A stretch of DNA of 41,380 bases from CAYOOT01 sp964405665 (GCA_964405665.1 CAYOOT010000017.1:1-41380), one strand, 5' to 3'; positions 7,441 through 16,161 are shown, numbered from the stretch's first letter. Translations and numbers: made by a program. Notes: generated by a model from the letters alone, not told the origin.

Positions 7441-8493
7441 TCACTCTTCTTCTTTTTCTTTGTTTTTAGGGAAAGGGGAAATCAGTCGCCGATAGTTATG
7501 GCAGACGTTTTTGGCAATGGCATCTTCGGGAACCAGTTTTTTTTCGGTTATTTCTTTATAAATTGCCTGTGCTGCAATTCGATGGGCAATCTCATTGGGG
7601 TGGTAATCTTCTCCGGGAGTAGCTTGTAAACGCTCCGGTGGGATATCTTTGTATTCAGAAAGTAAGTCCAAAAATGGTACAGCAATAGAATTAAATTTCT
7701 CTTTTATTTTATTATGTTCTTCGCCAAAAGGATAGCGCTGGTCGAAGGGATCGGAGAATAAGGGAAACAAGAAAGCAAAAAACTTAACATTGTTGCTTTT
7801 ACAAAAAGAATTAATATTATCCAAGCTATTTTCAAACGTACTCCAGTTTTTGGGATTAGAAAAAAGTTCTTTGTGATACTTTTTATATTCCCTAGCCATC
7901 ATGCTGAGATGAATTTTATAAGCAATAAATGCTGCCGATTTCCAATGTTGAAGTAATTTGTTTTCGGTAATTAATTTTTCTCTTTTATAAGAAGCAGCGT
8001 GGGAAAGATGATAGGGTTCAAGTTCGGCATCATTAAGCGTAACTTGCAGGATGATTAGATCAACATGAAATTTTTTAATTGCTTTGGATACGATAGCTAT
8101 CTCTTGCTTAGTATTATATCCGGGCACACCCAAATTCATTATTTCTATTTTTTTTTGGACATTATTGAGATTAAGCATTCTTTCAAGACGCTTGGAATAA
8201 TTATCATCAAAGCTTAAACTTCCACCGTAGGTAAAGGAATCCCCCACTATTGCAATTCTAAAAACATTCTCCGGTTTTTCCCGAGCATAACGAAAATCAC
8301 GATTATCAACACTAGATTCCGGAAGGCACCAATAATGAGGTCGATCTTTCCAGGCAACATTTTTTTTATTTTGTGAATCTTGTTCTTGATGAACTAAGCG
8401 AAATAATATTTCTAATCCAACCAGGGAAAAAACAAGGCTAAAAAAAAGAAGAGCGATTTTTGTTTTCCACTCATTCTTAGAAGACGAAGCCAT
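7441..8493 (-). CDS. Membrane-anchored SGNH/GDSL hydrolase
   Basis: The 350-aa protein has one N-terminal membrane segment (about 12-32) and then an SGNH-type esterase fold facing outward. Block I is GDSFTYG (84-90, Ser86 nucleophile), block II glycine is in LGVPGYNT (about 121-128), block III Asn is in VTLNDAE (N154), and the Asp-His pair is in DYHPN (D296, H298). It likely removes or transfers an acyl group on a glycan or lipid; the substrate is unknown. It is the last gene of the carbamoyltransferase operon, 5 nt after the 50-aa gene, and such hydrolases are regular partners of this cassette. Its TGA stop directly abuts the 70-bp repeat. Confidence 0.88.
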   Translation of the reverse strand: MASSSKNEWKTKIALLFFSLVFSLVGLEILFRLVHQEQDSQNKKNVAWKDRPHYWCLPESSVDNRDFRYAREKPENVFRIAIVGDSFTYGGSLSFDDNYSKRLERMLNLNNVQKKIEIMNLGVPGYNTKQEIAIVSKAIKKFHVDLIILQVTLNDAELEPYHLSHAASYKREKLITENKLLQHWKSAAFIAYKIHLSMMAREYKKYHKELFSNPKNWSTFENSLDNINSFCKSNNVKFFAFLFPLFSDPFDQRYPFGEEHNKIKEKFNSIAVPFLDLLSEYKDIPPERLQATPGEDYHPNEIAHRIAAQAIYKEITEKKLVPEDAIAKNVCHNYRRLISPFPKNKEKEEE

Positions 8494-8498
8494 AATAT

Positions 8499-8651
8499 TT
8501 AAAACAAAGTATAAATAAAAGGAGCAACGGCTGTTTGAGAAGTAGTTACAATAATCAAACTAATAATTAAAATAAAAACGACAATCGGTAAAAGCCACCA
8601 TTTTTTTCTGACTTTGAGAAAAGCCCAAATTAGAGATAGATTTTTTAACAT
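8499..8651 (-). CDS. Small membrane protein, DUF5989-like
   Basis: This 50-aa ORF starts MLKNLSLIWAFLKVRKKWWL and ends AVAPFIYTLF. It has a short amphipathic start, a basic KVRKKWW patch and one membrane segment (about 20-36). The LWAFLK.RKKWWLLP...APFIYTLF pattern is what I know as DUF5989, a short family found beside SxtJ-like proteins and carbamoyltransferases; the small SxtK of the saxitoxin cluster may be its counterpart (from memory, not checked). It sits 9 nt after the sxtJ-like gene and 5 nt before the hydrolase, in the same operon, which supports it as a real gene. Its function is unknown. Confidence 0.85.
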   Translation of the reverse strand: MLKNLSLIWAFLKVRKKWWLLPIVVFILIISLIIVTTSQTAVAPFIYTLF

Positions 8652-8660
8652 AATAGCTTC

Positions 8661-9080
8661 CTAGAAAGGAGTGTAATATCTTTTTTTATCAGTTAGTGGG
8701 GTTGTTTTATCCCAATAAGATTGTTTGCTTGGATCTAATTTTCTTTGCAAAAGATCCTTGCCTATTAGCTTAAGCAATAATCCAATAGGGGTAAAGATAC
8801 AATAAAAAGTTATTAACATAATTAAATAGGTGACAACGGCCCCTAGTTTCTCTGCAAATTTCATCCAATAGTATTCAGGAAGACGTAGGGTTTTTGCAGC
8901 AAAACTTGCTAAGATCATAAATATTAAGGAAAAAACTAATAAACCAAGGAGCAAGCAGCTTATTTGCTTTCTTTTAATGATCAGTAAACAAGAAAAAACC
9001 AGGCCGGCTAAGGCCATCACCTGACCAAATTCTTTAAGTTGTTTTTCTGTTTTTTCTTTTTTGCTAATAATGCTGTTCAT
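8661..9080 (-). CDS. SxtJ-like integral membrane protein
   Basis: The 139-aa protein has a cytoplasmic N-terminal helix, a membrane hairpin (about 21-62) and a third membrane segment (about 85-107). It ends with the family-like tail KLIGKDLLQRKLDPSKQSYW. This matches SxtJ-type proteins that accompany NodU/CmcH carbamoyltransferases. No enzymatic motif is visible. A role anchoring or regulating the carbamoyltransferase at the membrane is an inference from context. It lies 17 nt after the transferase gene. Confidence 0.82.
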   Translation of the reverse strand: MNSIISKKEKTEKQLKEFGQVMALAGLVFSCLLIIKRKQISCLLLGLLVFSLIFMILASFAAKTLRLPEYYWMKFAEKLGAVVTYLIMLITFYCIFTPIGLLLKLIGKDLLQRKLDPSKQSYWDKTTPLTDKKRYYTPF

Positions 9081-9097
9081 ATTTTAAGCTGTTTTAG

Positions 9098-10939
9098 TTA
9101 ATCTAGTTCAAATTCTTGTTGCCAATCAGTATCGTTTTCTAATTTTGGCTGTTCTTCTTTGAGAAGAATAATGTCTTCTAAAACTAAAACATCCATTTTT
9201 GTGCGCATAAAACAGCGGTAGGCATCTTCCGGGGAGCAAACAATAGGCTCACCTCGAACATTAAAAGAAGTATTAATAACCACACCGCAACCTGTGAGCT
9301 CATTAAATTTTTTTATTAATTTATAATACCTGGGATTTACATTTTCTTCTACGGTTTGCACCCGTGCTGAATAATCGACATGGGTGATTGAAGGAAGATC
9401 GCTTCTGGGGATATTTAGTTTTTCTATTCCAAAAAGATGTTCTTGCTCGGAATTCATTTTGATTCTTCGTTTTTCATTTACCGGAGCAACAAGCAACATG
9501 TAGGGCGATTCACTTTGAAGATCAAAATAATCACTGACGACTTCTCTTAAACATGAAGGGGCAAAGGGCCTGAAAGATTCTCGGAATTTTATTTTCAAAT
9601 TCATGGTGGTTTGCATATCAGCTCGTCGAGGATCGCCAATAATACTTCTTCCTCCAAGAGCCCGAGGACCAAACTCCATCCGTCCACTAAACCAACCAAT
9701 AACTTTACCTTTGGCCATAGCTTGAGCAGCTTCTTCTATTGATTGACCGTTTTCGTATTTATGATAAGGAATTTTTTGTTCTTTAAGAAAATTTTCAATA
9801 TCGTTAGAAGCAAAAGCTGGTCCAAGATAAGAGCCAAACTGTGAGTCTTCTTTTTCTGAAAGCACTGTTCTAGGTTTTTCCAAAACCTGATACCAGGCAA
9901 AGAGCGCGGCTCCTAAAGCACCCCCGGCATCTCCTGCTGCTGGTTGAATCCAAATTCGATCAAAAATATTTTCCCGAAGAATTTTACCGTTAGCGACACA
10001 ATTCAGGGCGACACCACCGGCTAGACAAAGATTTTTCAGCTCTGTTGTTTTTCTAATATGTCTAGCCATGCGCAACATCACTTCTTCGGTGACGTCTTGT
10101 ACAGAACGAGCCAGATCCATTTCTCTTTGTGCCAACTTAGTTTCGGGAGTTCGAGGCTTGCTGCCAAAAAGCTGATGAAACTTTTCCGAGGTCATTGTAA
10201 GCCCTTGGCAATAATTAAAATATTCCATGTTCAGACGGAATGAACCATCGGCTTTTAAATCGATCAAATTATCTAGAATTAGTTTTACGTATTTTGGTTC
10301 ACCGTAGGGCGCTAGTCCCATTACCTTATATTCTCCGGAATTTACTTTAAAACCCGTGTAATAAGTAAAGGCGCTGTAAAGTAAACCAAGACTGTGGGGG
10401 AATTTAATTTCTGCTTCTAAATTTATGGTATTTCCTTTACCTGTTCCCCAAGTAGTAGTTGCCCATTCGCCGACACCATCAATAGTGAGGATTGCCGCTT
10501 CGGAAAATGGTGAAGGAAAAAATGCTGAAGCGGCATGAGATTGATGGTGCTCGGGATAAATTATATCACCGGCAAAATTTAATTCTTTTTTAATTAAATC
10601 TCCCATCCATAACTTTTCTTTTAACCACATCGGCATGGATTTCATAAATGATTTAATGCCGATCGGTGAAAAAGTTAAGTAGGTATCAAGCAGTCTTTCA
10701 AATTTAATCCAAGGTTTTTCGTAGAAAGCAACTTGGGAAATATCGCTACTTTCAATTCCGGCTTCTTGGAGGCAATAGTTTACGGCATTAATTGGGAAAT
10801 TATGATCATGTTTTTTTCTGGTAAATCTTTCTTCTTGAGCGGCAGCTACAATTTTTCCATCGCTAACTAAGCAAGCAGCAGAATCATGATAAAAGGCGGA
10901 GATACCGAGAATATGTGTTTTTGGGTTTTTATTTTCCAT
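9098..10939 (-). CDS. NodU/CmcH-family O-carbamoyltransferase
   Basis: The 613-aa enzyme would use carbamoyl phosphate and ATP to make carbamoyl-adenylate and then carbamoylate a hydroxyl group on a sugar or natural product. The N-terminal Kae1/TsaD-like domain begins ILGISAFYHDSAACLV and carries the metal-binding HHQSHAASAF (131-140) and GGVALNCVANGKI. The C-terminal domain has GRMEFGPRALGGRSI and NTSFNVRGEPIV, standard for NodU, CmcH, TobZ and SxtI. Length is normal. Four genes follow each other with gaps of 5-17 nt, so it heads an operon. The acceptor is unknown; the partner SGNH hydrolase suggests a surface glycan. Confidence 0.93.
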   Translation of the reverse strand: MENKNPKTHILGISAFYHDSAACLVSDGKIVAAAQEERFTRKKHDHNFPINAVNYCLQEAGIESSDISQVAFYEKPWIKFERLLDTYLTFSPIGIKSFMKSMPMWLKEKLWMGDLIKKELNFAGDIIYPEHHQSHAASAFFPSPFSEAAILTIDGVGEWATTTWGTGKGNTINLEAEIKFPHSLGLLYSAFTYYTGFKVNSGEYKVMGLAPYGEPKYVKLILDNLIDLKADGSFRLNMEYFNYCQGLTMTSEKFHQLFGSKPRTPETKLAQREMDLARSVQDVTEEVMLRMARHIRKTTELKNLCLAGGVALNCVANGKILRENIFDRIWIQPAAGDAGGALGAALFAWYQVLEKPRTVLSEKEDSQFGSYLGPAFASNDIENFLKEQKIPYHKYENGQSIEEAAQAMAKGKVIGWFSGRMEFGPRALGGRSIIGDPRRADMQTTMNLKIKFRESFRPFAPSCLREVVSDYFDLQSESPYMLLVAPVNEKRRIKMNSEQEHLFGIEKLNIPRSDLPSITHVDYSARVQTVEENVNPRYYKLIKKFNELTGCGVVINTSFNVRGEPIVCSPEDAYRCFMRTKMDVLVLEDIILLKEEQPKLENDTDWQQEFELD

Positions 10940-10952
10940 CGTGAATGGGGTG

Positions 10953-10980
10953 TTATTATGCTCTTAGGGAATATTGTCAA
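10953..10980 (-). promoter_or_regulatory. Predicted promoter of carbamoyltransferase operon
   Basis: TTGACA (10975-10980, perfect consensus) and TAATAA (10953-10958) are 16 nt apart on the minus strand, giving a very short leader before the ATG at 10939. The -35 end lies 6 nt from copy 3 of the 70-bp repeat. Confidence 0.55.
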
Positions 10981-10986
10981 GGGTCA

Positions 10987-11056
10987 TTCTCCCCTTTTCC
11001 GCACGCTGTATATATTCTTGTACTACTTATAGTTTAATGTGCGGAAAAGGGGAGAA
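10987..11056. repeat. 70-bp palindromic element, copy 3
   Basis: Arms TTCTCCCCTTTTCCGCAC and its complement pair perfectly, and the centre holds GCTGTATATATTCTTG and TTATAGTTTAAT. It fills the space between the carbamoyltransferase promoter and the stop codon of the Cys-rich gene, whose TGA directly abuts it as at copy 2. The flanking trinucleotide TCA occurs on both sides. Confidence 0.93.
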
Positions 11057-12739
11057 TCAATACAGCAATTCCAGATAACAAGGAGTGCAATAGACCTTCT
11101 GTTCTGGGCCATAACTGGTAAATATTTCCTGCTGGCACTTGGCACAACGAACATTTTTTATTTTTCTAGGATTTCTTTGCTTAAACCTTCTGCGATATCT
11201 TATTTCTGGGTGAAGCTGGGGAAGGGGCAAAGAATTTTTACGATAAAAATCAAGTTCCATAGAGGTAATCTTATAAGGTTTGTTAGATTCAGGACAAAGC
11301 AATACTTGTTGTAAAATATCATCTTTCACTTGCTTAATATCAAAAGGTAAGGTTTTAGCACTGATTGCATTTTCAATTTTTTGGCTTATCGATTGATAAT
11401 CATTCCAGAGAAATCCCTGAAAAAGAGCATTCTCTTTTGTTAAAGGAAAATAATCAGCAGCTACAGTATGATTATATCCCCAAAGAGCATGTTGATCGGG
11501 GAAATATTCTCCCCATTCATTATGTCTTTTCATTAAATCAATTACTTGAGGAAGAAGTTCTTGATATTCTTCTTTGGAATATTGCTTATTTAAAATGCAG
11601 TATTGTTTGTTCTTTAAACCGACACAGGCAAAGCAGTCTTTACAATACAAACACAAATCCAAATAGTAAGAACTTTTAACTCCGAAGCTCTGAGCGGTAA
11701 AAGCAGAACCGTACATTTCTTGTCCGCCCCCGCTGATTTGATAACATAATTCTGCTTCTCCCCAGGCAAAATAATCCATGCAGTTTTTTCCATACATAAA
11801 CCAAACACAATATTTGCAATCTTCCGCTTTTTGCGTATCAAAACAGTGCAAGCAATTTTTAGTATTCCAGATATAATCCCCGGTGCTGTTTTCATTATTA
11901 TCACCGTGATAATTTCTCCGAGGGAAGTCCTTGAGCAATTGTTGATATTTTTCTAAGAACAAATTTTTTTCTTTTTGATTGTCAGAAAGCAATAAGTTTT
12001 TTAATTTCTTATAATCTTCTTTAGTAGCAGGCTGATTTAAAATATGATTTTTTTTCTGTCTTAAACCCACGCAACCAATACATTCACTGCAAGATCCGCA
12101 ATCATTTAAATAATAACTATCAAAGCATTGTTTGCAGCTGGAGGAATAATATAAAAAGTTACAAGTATCTAAATCAGTGCATTCATAGCAGCACTCAGAT
12201 TTGAAAACAAAGAAACAATCAAAACAATCTCTAGATTCGCTTACATAATTACAATAAGCACAATTTTCATCTCTGTCGGCACCAAACGTAAAATAACAAT
12301 TTTTTAAATCTCCCCCACAATTAGTATATAGAGAATTAATCATTCGATCGTCGGCATAGTTAAAAGTATGCAGTCTAGGACAAATTTTTCTTAAATCCTG
12401 AATTTGCTCAAACACAGATCTATTAAAATCCAGATCTTTGCCAAAGCAACTAGAGTCATTTTCGTCACTCCACCACTGGGAATTTTTATAAACTGGGAAA
12501 GCAGTATTTTCAGGAAAACAACTAATTAATTTTTCTTTTGTTTTGCTACACTTTCTTTGGAAGAGATTTACCTCATTTCGCCAGAGCATTCTTTTTTGTA
12601 AGCGGCAATCTGGGCATAACTGGGGAGCAGGGATTTGATAAATTTCTTTATTGAAACGAGGAGAAACTTTTTCTAAGAAATCTAAATCTTCTGCGGTTAC
12701 TTCAAAAGACTGCAGGCATTTTTTACATTGTTGAAACAT
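11057..12739 (-). CDS. Cys-rich zinc-ribbon protein, copy A
   Basis: The 560-aa protein begins with a zinc ribbon (CKKC at 5-8 and CPDC) preceding a basic LQKRMLWRNE segment. Two large Cys-rich arrays follow, with repeating CxxC and C-x2-C-[FY] units such as CFDCFFVFKSECCYEC and CKDCFACVGLKNKQYCILN. Each array ends in a G-[LV]-[RK]-x-K-x-x-x-I-L-N-[QK] motif followed by a helical stretch. A final zinc ribbon (CAKC...CTPC) closes the chain. I know similar proteins from uncultivated bacteria, where they are often misnamed 'CaiB/BaiF family', but no function is established. It has the same architecture as 22864-24528. It starts 12 nt after the LivK-type gene and is probably cotranscribed with it. 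Confidence 0.85.
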   Translation of the reverse strand: MFQQCKKCLQSFEVTAEDLDFLEKVSPRFNKEIYQIPAPQLCPDCRLQKRMLWRNEVNLFQRKCSKTKEKLISCFPENTAFPVYKNSQWWSDENDSSCFGKDLDFNRSVFEQIQDLRKICPRLHTFNYADDRMINSLYTNCGGDLKNCYFTFGADRDENCAYCNYVSESRDCFDCFFVFKSECCYECTDLDTCNFLYYSSSCKQCFDSYYLNDCGSCSECIGCVGLRQKKNHILNQPATKEDYKKLKNLLLSDNQKEKNLFLEKYQQLLKDFPRRNYHGDNNENSTGDYIWNTKNCLHCFDTQKAEDCKYCVWFMYGKNCMDYFAWGEAELCYQISGGGQEMYGSAFTAQSFGVKSSYYLDLCLYCKDCFACVGLKNKQYCILNKQYSKEEYQELLPQVIDLMKRHNEWGEYFPDQHALWGYNHTVAADYFPLTKENALFQGFLWNDYQSISQKIENAISAKTLPFDIKQVKDDILQQVLLCPESNKPYKITSMELDFYRKNSLPLPQLHPEIRYRRRFKQRNPRKIKNVRCAKCQQEIFTSYGPEQKVYCTPCYLELLY

Positions 12740-12751
12740 CTGCTATTTTTT

Positions 12752-13876
12752 TTATTCAATTAAAACAATCTGGCTTTTCAAAACCTTAACCAAAACCGGT
12801 TGGCGGATTATTCCCCCTTGAGGATCAAACTTAATTTTTCCAGAAGCACCTTGAAATTGAACGTTTAAAAGAGATTTAGCAACATTTGTAGCTTCAAAAG
12901 ACTGACTTTGTTCAATAGCCATTTTAAGAGCACTCAAACTATCATAAGCAGTGTCAGCCGAAGCAGAAGGTTTGACCTGATATTTACTAACAAATTTATT
13001 TACAAATTCCGTAGAGCCTTCGGGAAATTGTGCTGAGATTGCTCCTTCCAGAGCGCCTTTGGCTTCATCAATTCTAGTTTGATCCAAAAGAGCGTGATAA
13101 AAAGGACCGGAGTAACCTTGAGAGCGTAATTGTTTAGCTGCAATAGCCGATTGAGTGATATTGGCCAGAAAAATACCATCAGGATGACTTGATTGTATCC
13201 TTAAAGATTCCGTGCGAAGATCTTTAATTTCAGGGTTAGGTTCGAGGAGAATCAGAACTTTTCCACCAAGACGTTTAAATTCCTCGGCAAAAATTTTTCC
13301 TTGTAGATTTTCCCAAGGTTGCTCGCTGGAAAAAATTCCTACAGTGTTCCAATTATTTTTTCTGGCAAGTTGTGCCAAAGCTTTTGTTGCCGTTTCCGAA
13401 TGAGGCATTGTATTAAAAAGATTTGCTGCAGATTCATTAAACTCAGCAACACCTAAAGAAGGTGAGATCATCAAGATATTATTCACTTTCCCCGCTATCG
13501 GAGCTAGGGCCAGACCGGCCGGTGTCCAGTTTGGTCCGATAAAAAAATTAATATTTCCTTGAGAAAGAAGTTTTTTAAAAGCAGTTACTGCTTGTGAAGC
13601 GTTGGTTGCTTCATTGGTATCTTCAAATCTGAGAATAATTTTTCTCGAAAGAATTCCTCCTGCTGCGTTAATATCTGTTGCTGCCAGTTCTAATCCTCGC
13701 TGGGTGGCAGTTCCCCATTCTGCGCAAGCACCACTTAAGCAAACAAGAACACCAATTTCTAAAGGTCTGGTTTCTGCTTTCGCAAAATTAATTGCATCAA
13801 ATTTTTGTGAAACAAAGAGAAATACGCTTAAGAAATAAATTAGATAAGATATTTTTATTTTACTTTTTCCGAACAT
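12752..13876 (-). CDS. Orphan LivK-type substrate-binding protein, copy A
   Basis: This 374-aa exported protein has an N-terminal signal segment (about 8-34, ending near AKAE). A type I periplasmic binding fold follows, of the branched-chain amino acid ABC family, recognised from IGVLVCLSGACAEWG, AAGGI, FFIGPNWTPAGLALAP and the SPSLG loop. A Cys pair (C-x4-C in CLSGAC) may form a disulfide. No permease or ATPase gene is adjacent, so it could serve a distant transporter or act as a sensor. It is clearly paralogous to 20855-21967. A good promoter precedes it, and the Cys-rich gene follows by 12 nt. Confidence 0.9.
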   Translation of the reverse strand: MFGKSKIKISYLIYFLSVFLFVSQKFDAINFAKAETRPLEIGVLVCLSGACAEWGTATQRGLELAATDINAAGGILSRKIILRFEDTNEATNASQAVTAFKKLLSQGNINFFIGPNWTPAGLALAPIAGKVNNILMISPSLGVAEFNESAANLFNTMPHSETATKALAQLARKNNWNTVGIFSSEQPWENLQGKIFAEEFKRLGGKVLILLEPNPEIKDLRTESLRIQSSHPDGIFLANITQSAIAAKQLRSQGYSGPFYHALLDQTRIDEAKGALEGAISAQFPEGSTEFVNKFVSKYQVKPSASADTAYDSLSALKMAIEQSQSFEATNVAKSLLNVQFQGASGKIKFDPQGGIIRQPVLVKVLKSQIVLIE

Positions 13877-13900
13877 AACTCACTTTTTAAAAACTGCTGA

Positions 13901-13928
13901 ATTTTAGAGCTTATTAAAAAAAGGTCAA
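13901..13928 (-). promoter_or_regulatory. Predicted promoter of LivK-type/Cys-rich unit A
   Basis: TTGACC (13923-13928) and TAAAAT (13901-13906), each 5/6 consensus, lie 16 nt apart on the minus strand, about 18 nt before the ATG region allowing for the start site. The spacer begins with a run of seven T. Confidence 0.55.
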
Positions 13929-14080
13929 TGCTCCAACGTCATTTATCTTAATTTATCATATAATATATTGTAAATGCTCTTAAAAATACGGTCGACAAGG
14001 GATCGTCAACACCGCTGATAGAAAGCTATTTCAAATGCTTTGGAAGTTTTTGAGTAAGTAATAATTGTAAGTTTTAGTAG

Positions 14081-14177
14081 TAAGCGGACTGAAGTCCGCG
14101 CTCCGTACGTATTATTCTTAACTAGGTAATTTATATGTAAGCAAAGACCGTTCGGAGCGCGGACTTCAGTCCGCTTA
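14081..14177. repeat. REP pair: 25-bp perfect inverted repeats
   Basis: Left arm 14081-14105 and right arm 14153-14177 are exact complements. Each arm is itself a hairpin (GCGGAC-tgaa-GTCCGC type) next to GCTCCG. The unit GGAGCGCGGAC...GTCCGC is shared with 29177-29321. The otherwise gene-free 325-nt stretch 13877-14201 holds only this element and the promoter at 13901-13928. Confidence 0.88.
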
Positions 14178-14201
14178 ATACCAAAATTTATTTTCAACGT
14201 T

Positions 14202-15272
14202 CTACTTCCGCAAAAGCACAATCGGACTAAATTTTTCCATTCCGCGTTCTACATATTTTTTCGGCTCAGTAGCCTCTACAATTTTCCATTTTTCCACTTC
14301 AATTAAAACTCCCGCTAAAGAACTGTCTCTGTGCAGTAAAGCAAAATTAATATTATTTTTTTCTAAAAGTTCTTTCCATTCAGTTGTTAAAGTAATTATT
14401 TTATAATAGTCATCAAATTCTGATGTTTGAGCAAGATAGCTGATATCGGGACTACCATTTTTCTTTATTGCTTTTTGCAGATCAGGGAATAAGCCAGGTG
14501 GGTTGTGGCTTAAGTTATTTTTCAAATCAAAATCGATTAAAATTCTGGCCGAAAGATCTTTTTCAATGCTGATGATTAGATTGTCATAATTTGTAACTGG
14601 TGATTTTTTAATCTGTTTAATTAAAACACAACTCAATGTAATCAAGAGAATGCAAGCAAGGAAATATTTTAAGATTGTTTTATATTTTAAATATAAACTA
14701 GATTGATCATTGCTGATTAAACAAAACGTGGCATTAAATGCCAGCAGAATTACAAAGAAAGGATAATAAGAAGAAAATAAAAGGGCCAGGAATAAAGAAA
14801 CAACATTGAAAATTTTCCAGCTTAATTTAATCTCCCTGATAAAATATGCGAAAACAAAAAAAAGCATGATTGCCAGAACCAATTTAGGATTATCCTGAAA
14901 ATTTGGCACAGATGTGCCCAAAACTTTGTGTAAAAAAATGTTATCAGTTTTTATTGCCTGAAAATAAAGTTTACTCCAAGAAAAAGGCGAAAGTAACGCA
15001 GCCATAAAAACGGGGTAAGAAATTAAAGCGATTAAAGAAGTATTTTTAAAATAAAAAACAAAGAGATAAAGAAATACCGTATATTGGCAATAAGCCAGAA
15101 AAAAATTATCGTTAATTAAGTTGAAGGGAAAGAAAAACAGCAATATTATTAAACCGAAAATAATGGCAGAATAATTTTTGTTTTTAAATTGTTTGTATTG
15201 CAGATAACAGAGACAAGCAACATTTGTAAAAAAAATGGCTAGAGCAGGAAGTAAACTAATAAGGTGCTGCAT
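14202..15272 (-). CDS. Polytopic membrane protein, GT-C C-terminus-like
   Basis: The 356-aa product has about seven hydrophobic segments in residues 1-215 and then a soluble C-terminal domain of about 140 residues. The tail pattern (WKELLEKNNINFALLHRDS, later EKWKIVEA and a final LLRK) resembles the C-terminus of GT39/PMT-like GT-C glycosyltransferases, where a short alpha/beta segment follows the membrane part. The N-terminal catalytic Asp-containing loop of GT-C enzymes is not visible, and the chain is shorter than usual, so it may be a remnant or a distinct family. The start overlaps the upstream SDR gene by 17 nt. I would not assign a function. Confidence 0.65.
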   Translation of the reverse strand: MQHLISLLPALAIFFTNVACLCYLQYKQFKNKNYSAIIFGLIILLFFFPFNLINDNFFLAYCQYTVFLYLFVFYFKNTSLIALISYPVFMAALLSPFSWSKLYFQAIKTDNIFLHKVLGTSVPNFQDNPKLVLAIMLFFVFAYFIREIKLSWKIFNVVSLFLALLFSSYYPFFVILLAFNATFCLISNDQSSLYLKYKTILKYFLACILLITLSCVLIKQIKKSPVTNYDNLIISIEKDLSARILIDFDLKNNLSHNPPGLFPDLQKAIKKNGSPDISYLAQTSEFDDYYKIITLTTEWKELLEKNNINFALLHRDSSLAGVLIEVEKWKIVEATEPKKYVERGMEKFSPIVLLRK

Positions 15273-16134
15273 TTGTCAGCCCATTATCAACCATCACGGT
15301 TTGAGCGATTACTCCACTACCCAAAACCGGGGAAAGTAAAAACAAAGTGGCTCCGACCGGATCATCAAACTTTATTAACTCAGAACTGGGAGTATTGGCC
15401 AAGGCTTTTTTCCCGCGAACAGTATTTGGTCCCAGGCGTTCACGGTTTAAATCTGTTACTACAGGACCAGGAGCGATGGTATTTATGCTGCACCACGGGG
15501 CCCAATCAACAGCCAGCATTTGAGCGAAATTTCTCAGCGCTACTTTTGCGGCATTATAGCCAACACTTGCTGATTGCGGGCTGCCTCCTGCTCTTCCCGG
15601 GCCAATGGAATCAATAAAAACAATTCTTGGTCTGTTTCCTTGTTTTTGTGATTCTTTAAGTAAAGGCTCCAGACCTTTTGTCACTCTGATGCCCCCAATA
15701 TAATCGGCATCAATTTGTTTTAATACTGCTGCGGTATCGACAGTAGTAGGACTTTCTCCATGTAAGACATTGGCTCCTTTTACCACGCTGCCGGGAAAAA
15801 ATACCAATAAATCTAGCTGACCAAAAATATCTTGAGCATAAGCGCAAACTTCATCCACAGATTTTTGATCAGCGATATCTGCCGCTTTTATATAAAAATG
15901 TTTATTGGAAAAGGCATAAGGAGAAAAATCTTTTTTTGTTTGTTCTAATTTCTCTGCTGATCTTCTACTGGCTAAGACTTTTGTGCCCATTAATAATAAG
16001 GCGCGAAGCAAAGGATCTCCTAAACCTCCCACACCAAAAAAAACGCAGGTTTTATCTTTAAACCCCAAATGCTTTCCTAAAACCGCTCCCGATTCTTGAT
16101 CTAAATCTTTAAATAAACTTATTTCTCCCAGCAT
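15256..16134 (-). CDS. Short-chain dehydrogenase/reductase
   Basis: This 292-aa Rossmann enzyme has its nucleotide loop in GVGGLGDPLLRALL (about 34-47), an altered version of TGxxxGIG. The following SRRSAEK suggests NADP(H) preference. The catalytic Ser is in FIDSIGPG and the Tyr-Lys pair in YNAAKVAL. APGPVVTDLN completes the family pattern. The substrate is unknown. It lies 27 nt after the aquaporin-like gene and overlaps the membrane protein that follows. The N-terminal 20-residue extension before the fold is unusual. Confidence 0.85.
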   Translation of the reverse strand: MLGEISLFKDLDQESGAVLGKHLGFKDKTCVFFGVGGLGDPLLRALLLMGTKVLASRRSAEKLEQTKKDFSPYAFSNKHFYIKAADIADQKSVDEVCAYAQDIFGQLDLLVFFPGSVVKGANVLHGESPTTVDTAAVLKQIDADYIGGIRVTKGLEPLLKESQKQGNRPRIVFIDSIGPGRAGGSPQSASVGYNAAKVALRNFAQMLAVDWAPWCSINTIAPGPVVTDLNRERLGPNTVRGKKALANTPSSELIKFDDPVGATLFLLSPVLGSGVIAQTVMVDNGLTNAAPY

Positions 16135-16161
16135 AGCAACATCCTTTAATTAATTTTAGAA

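Noticed and set aside
11614..11904. Overlapping frames within the Cys-rich and other genes
   Set aside because: They lie in other frames of clearly conserved genes and show no independent motifs.
14006..14221. Open reading frame across the inverted repeats near 14081-14177
   Set aside because: It is made of the REP arms and their flanks, has no ribosome site, and the peptide has no protein-like pattern.
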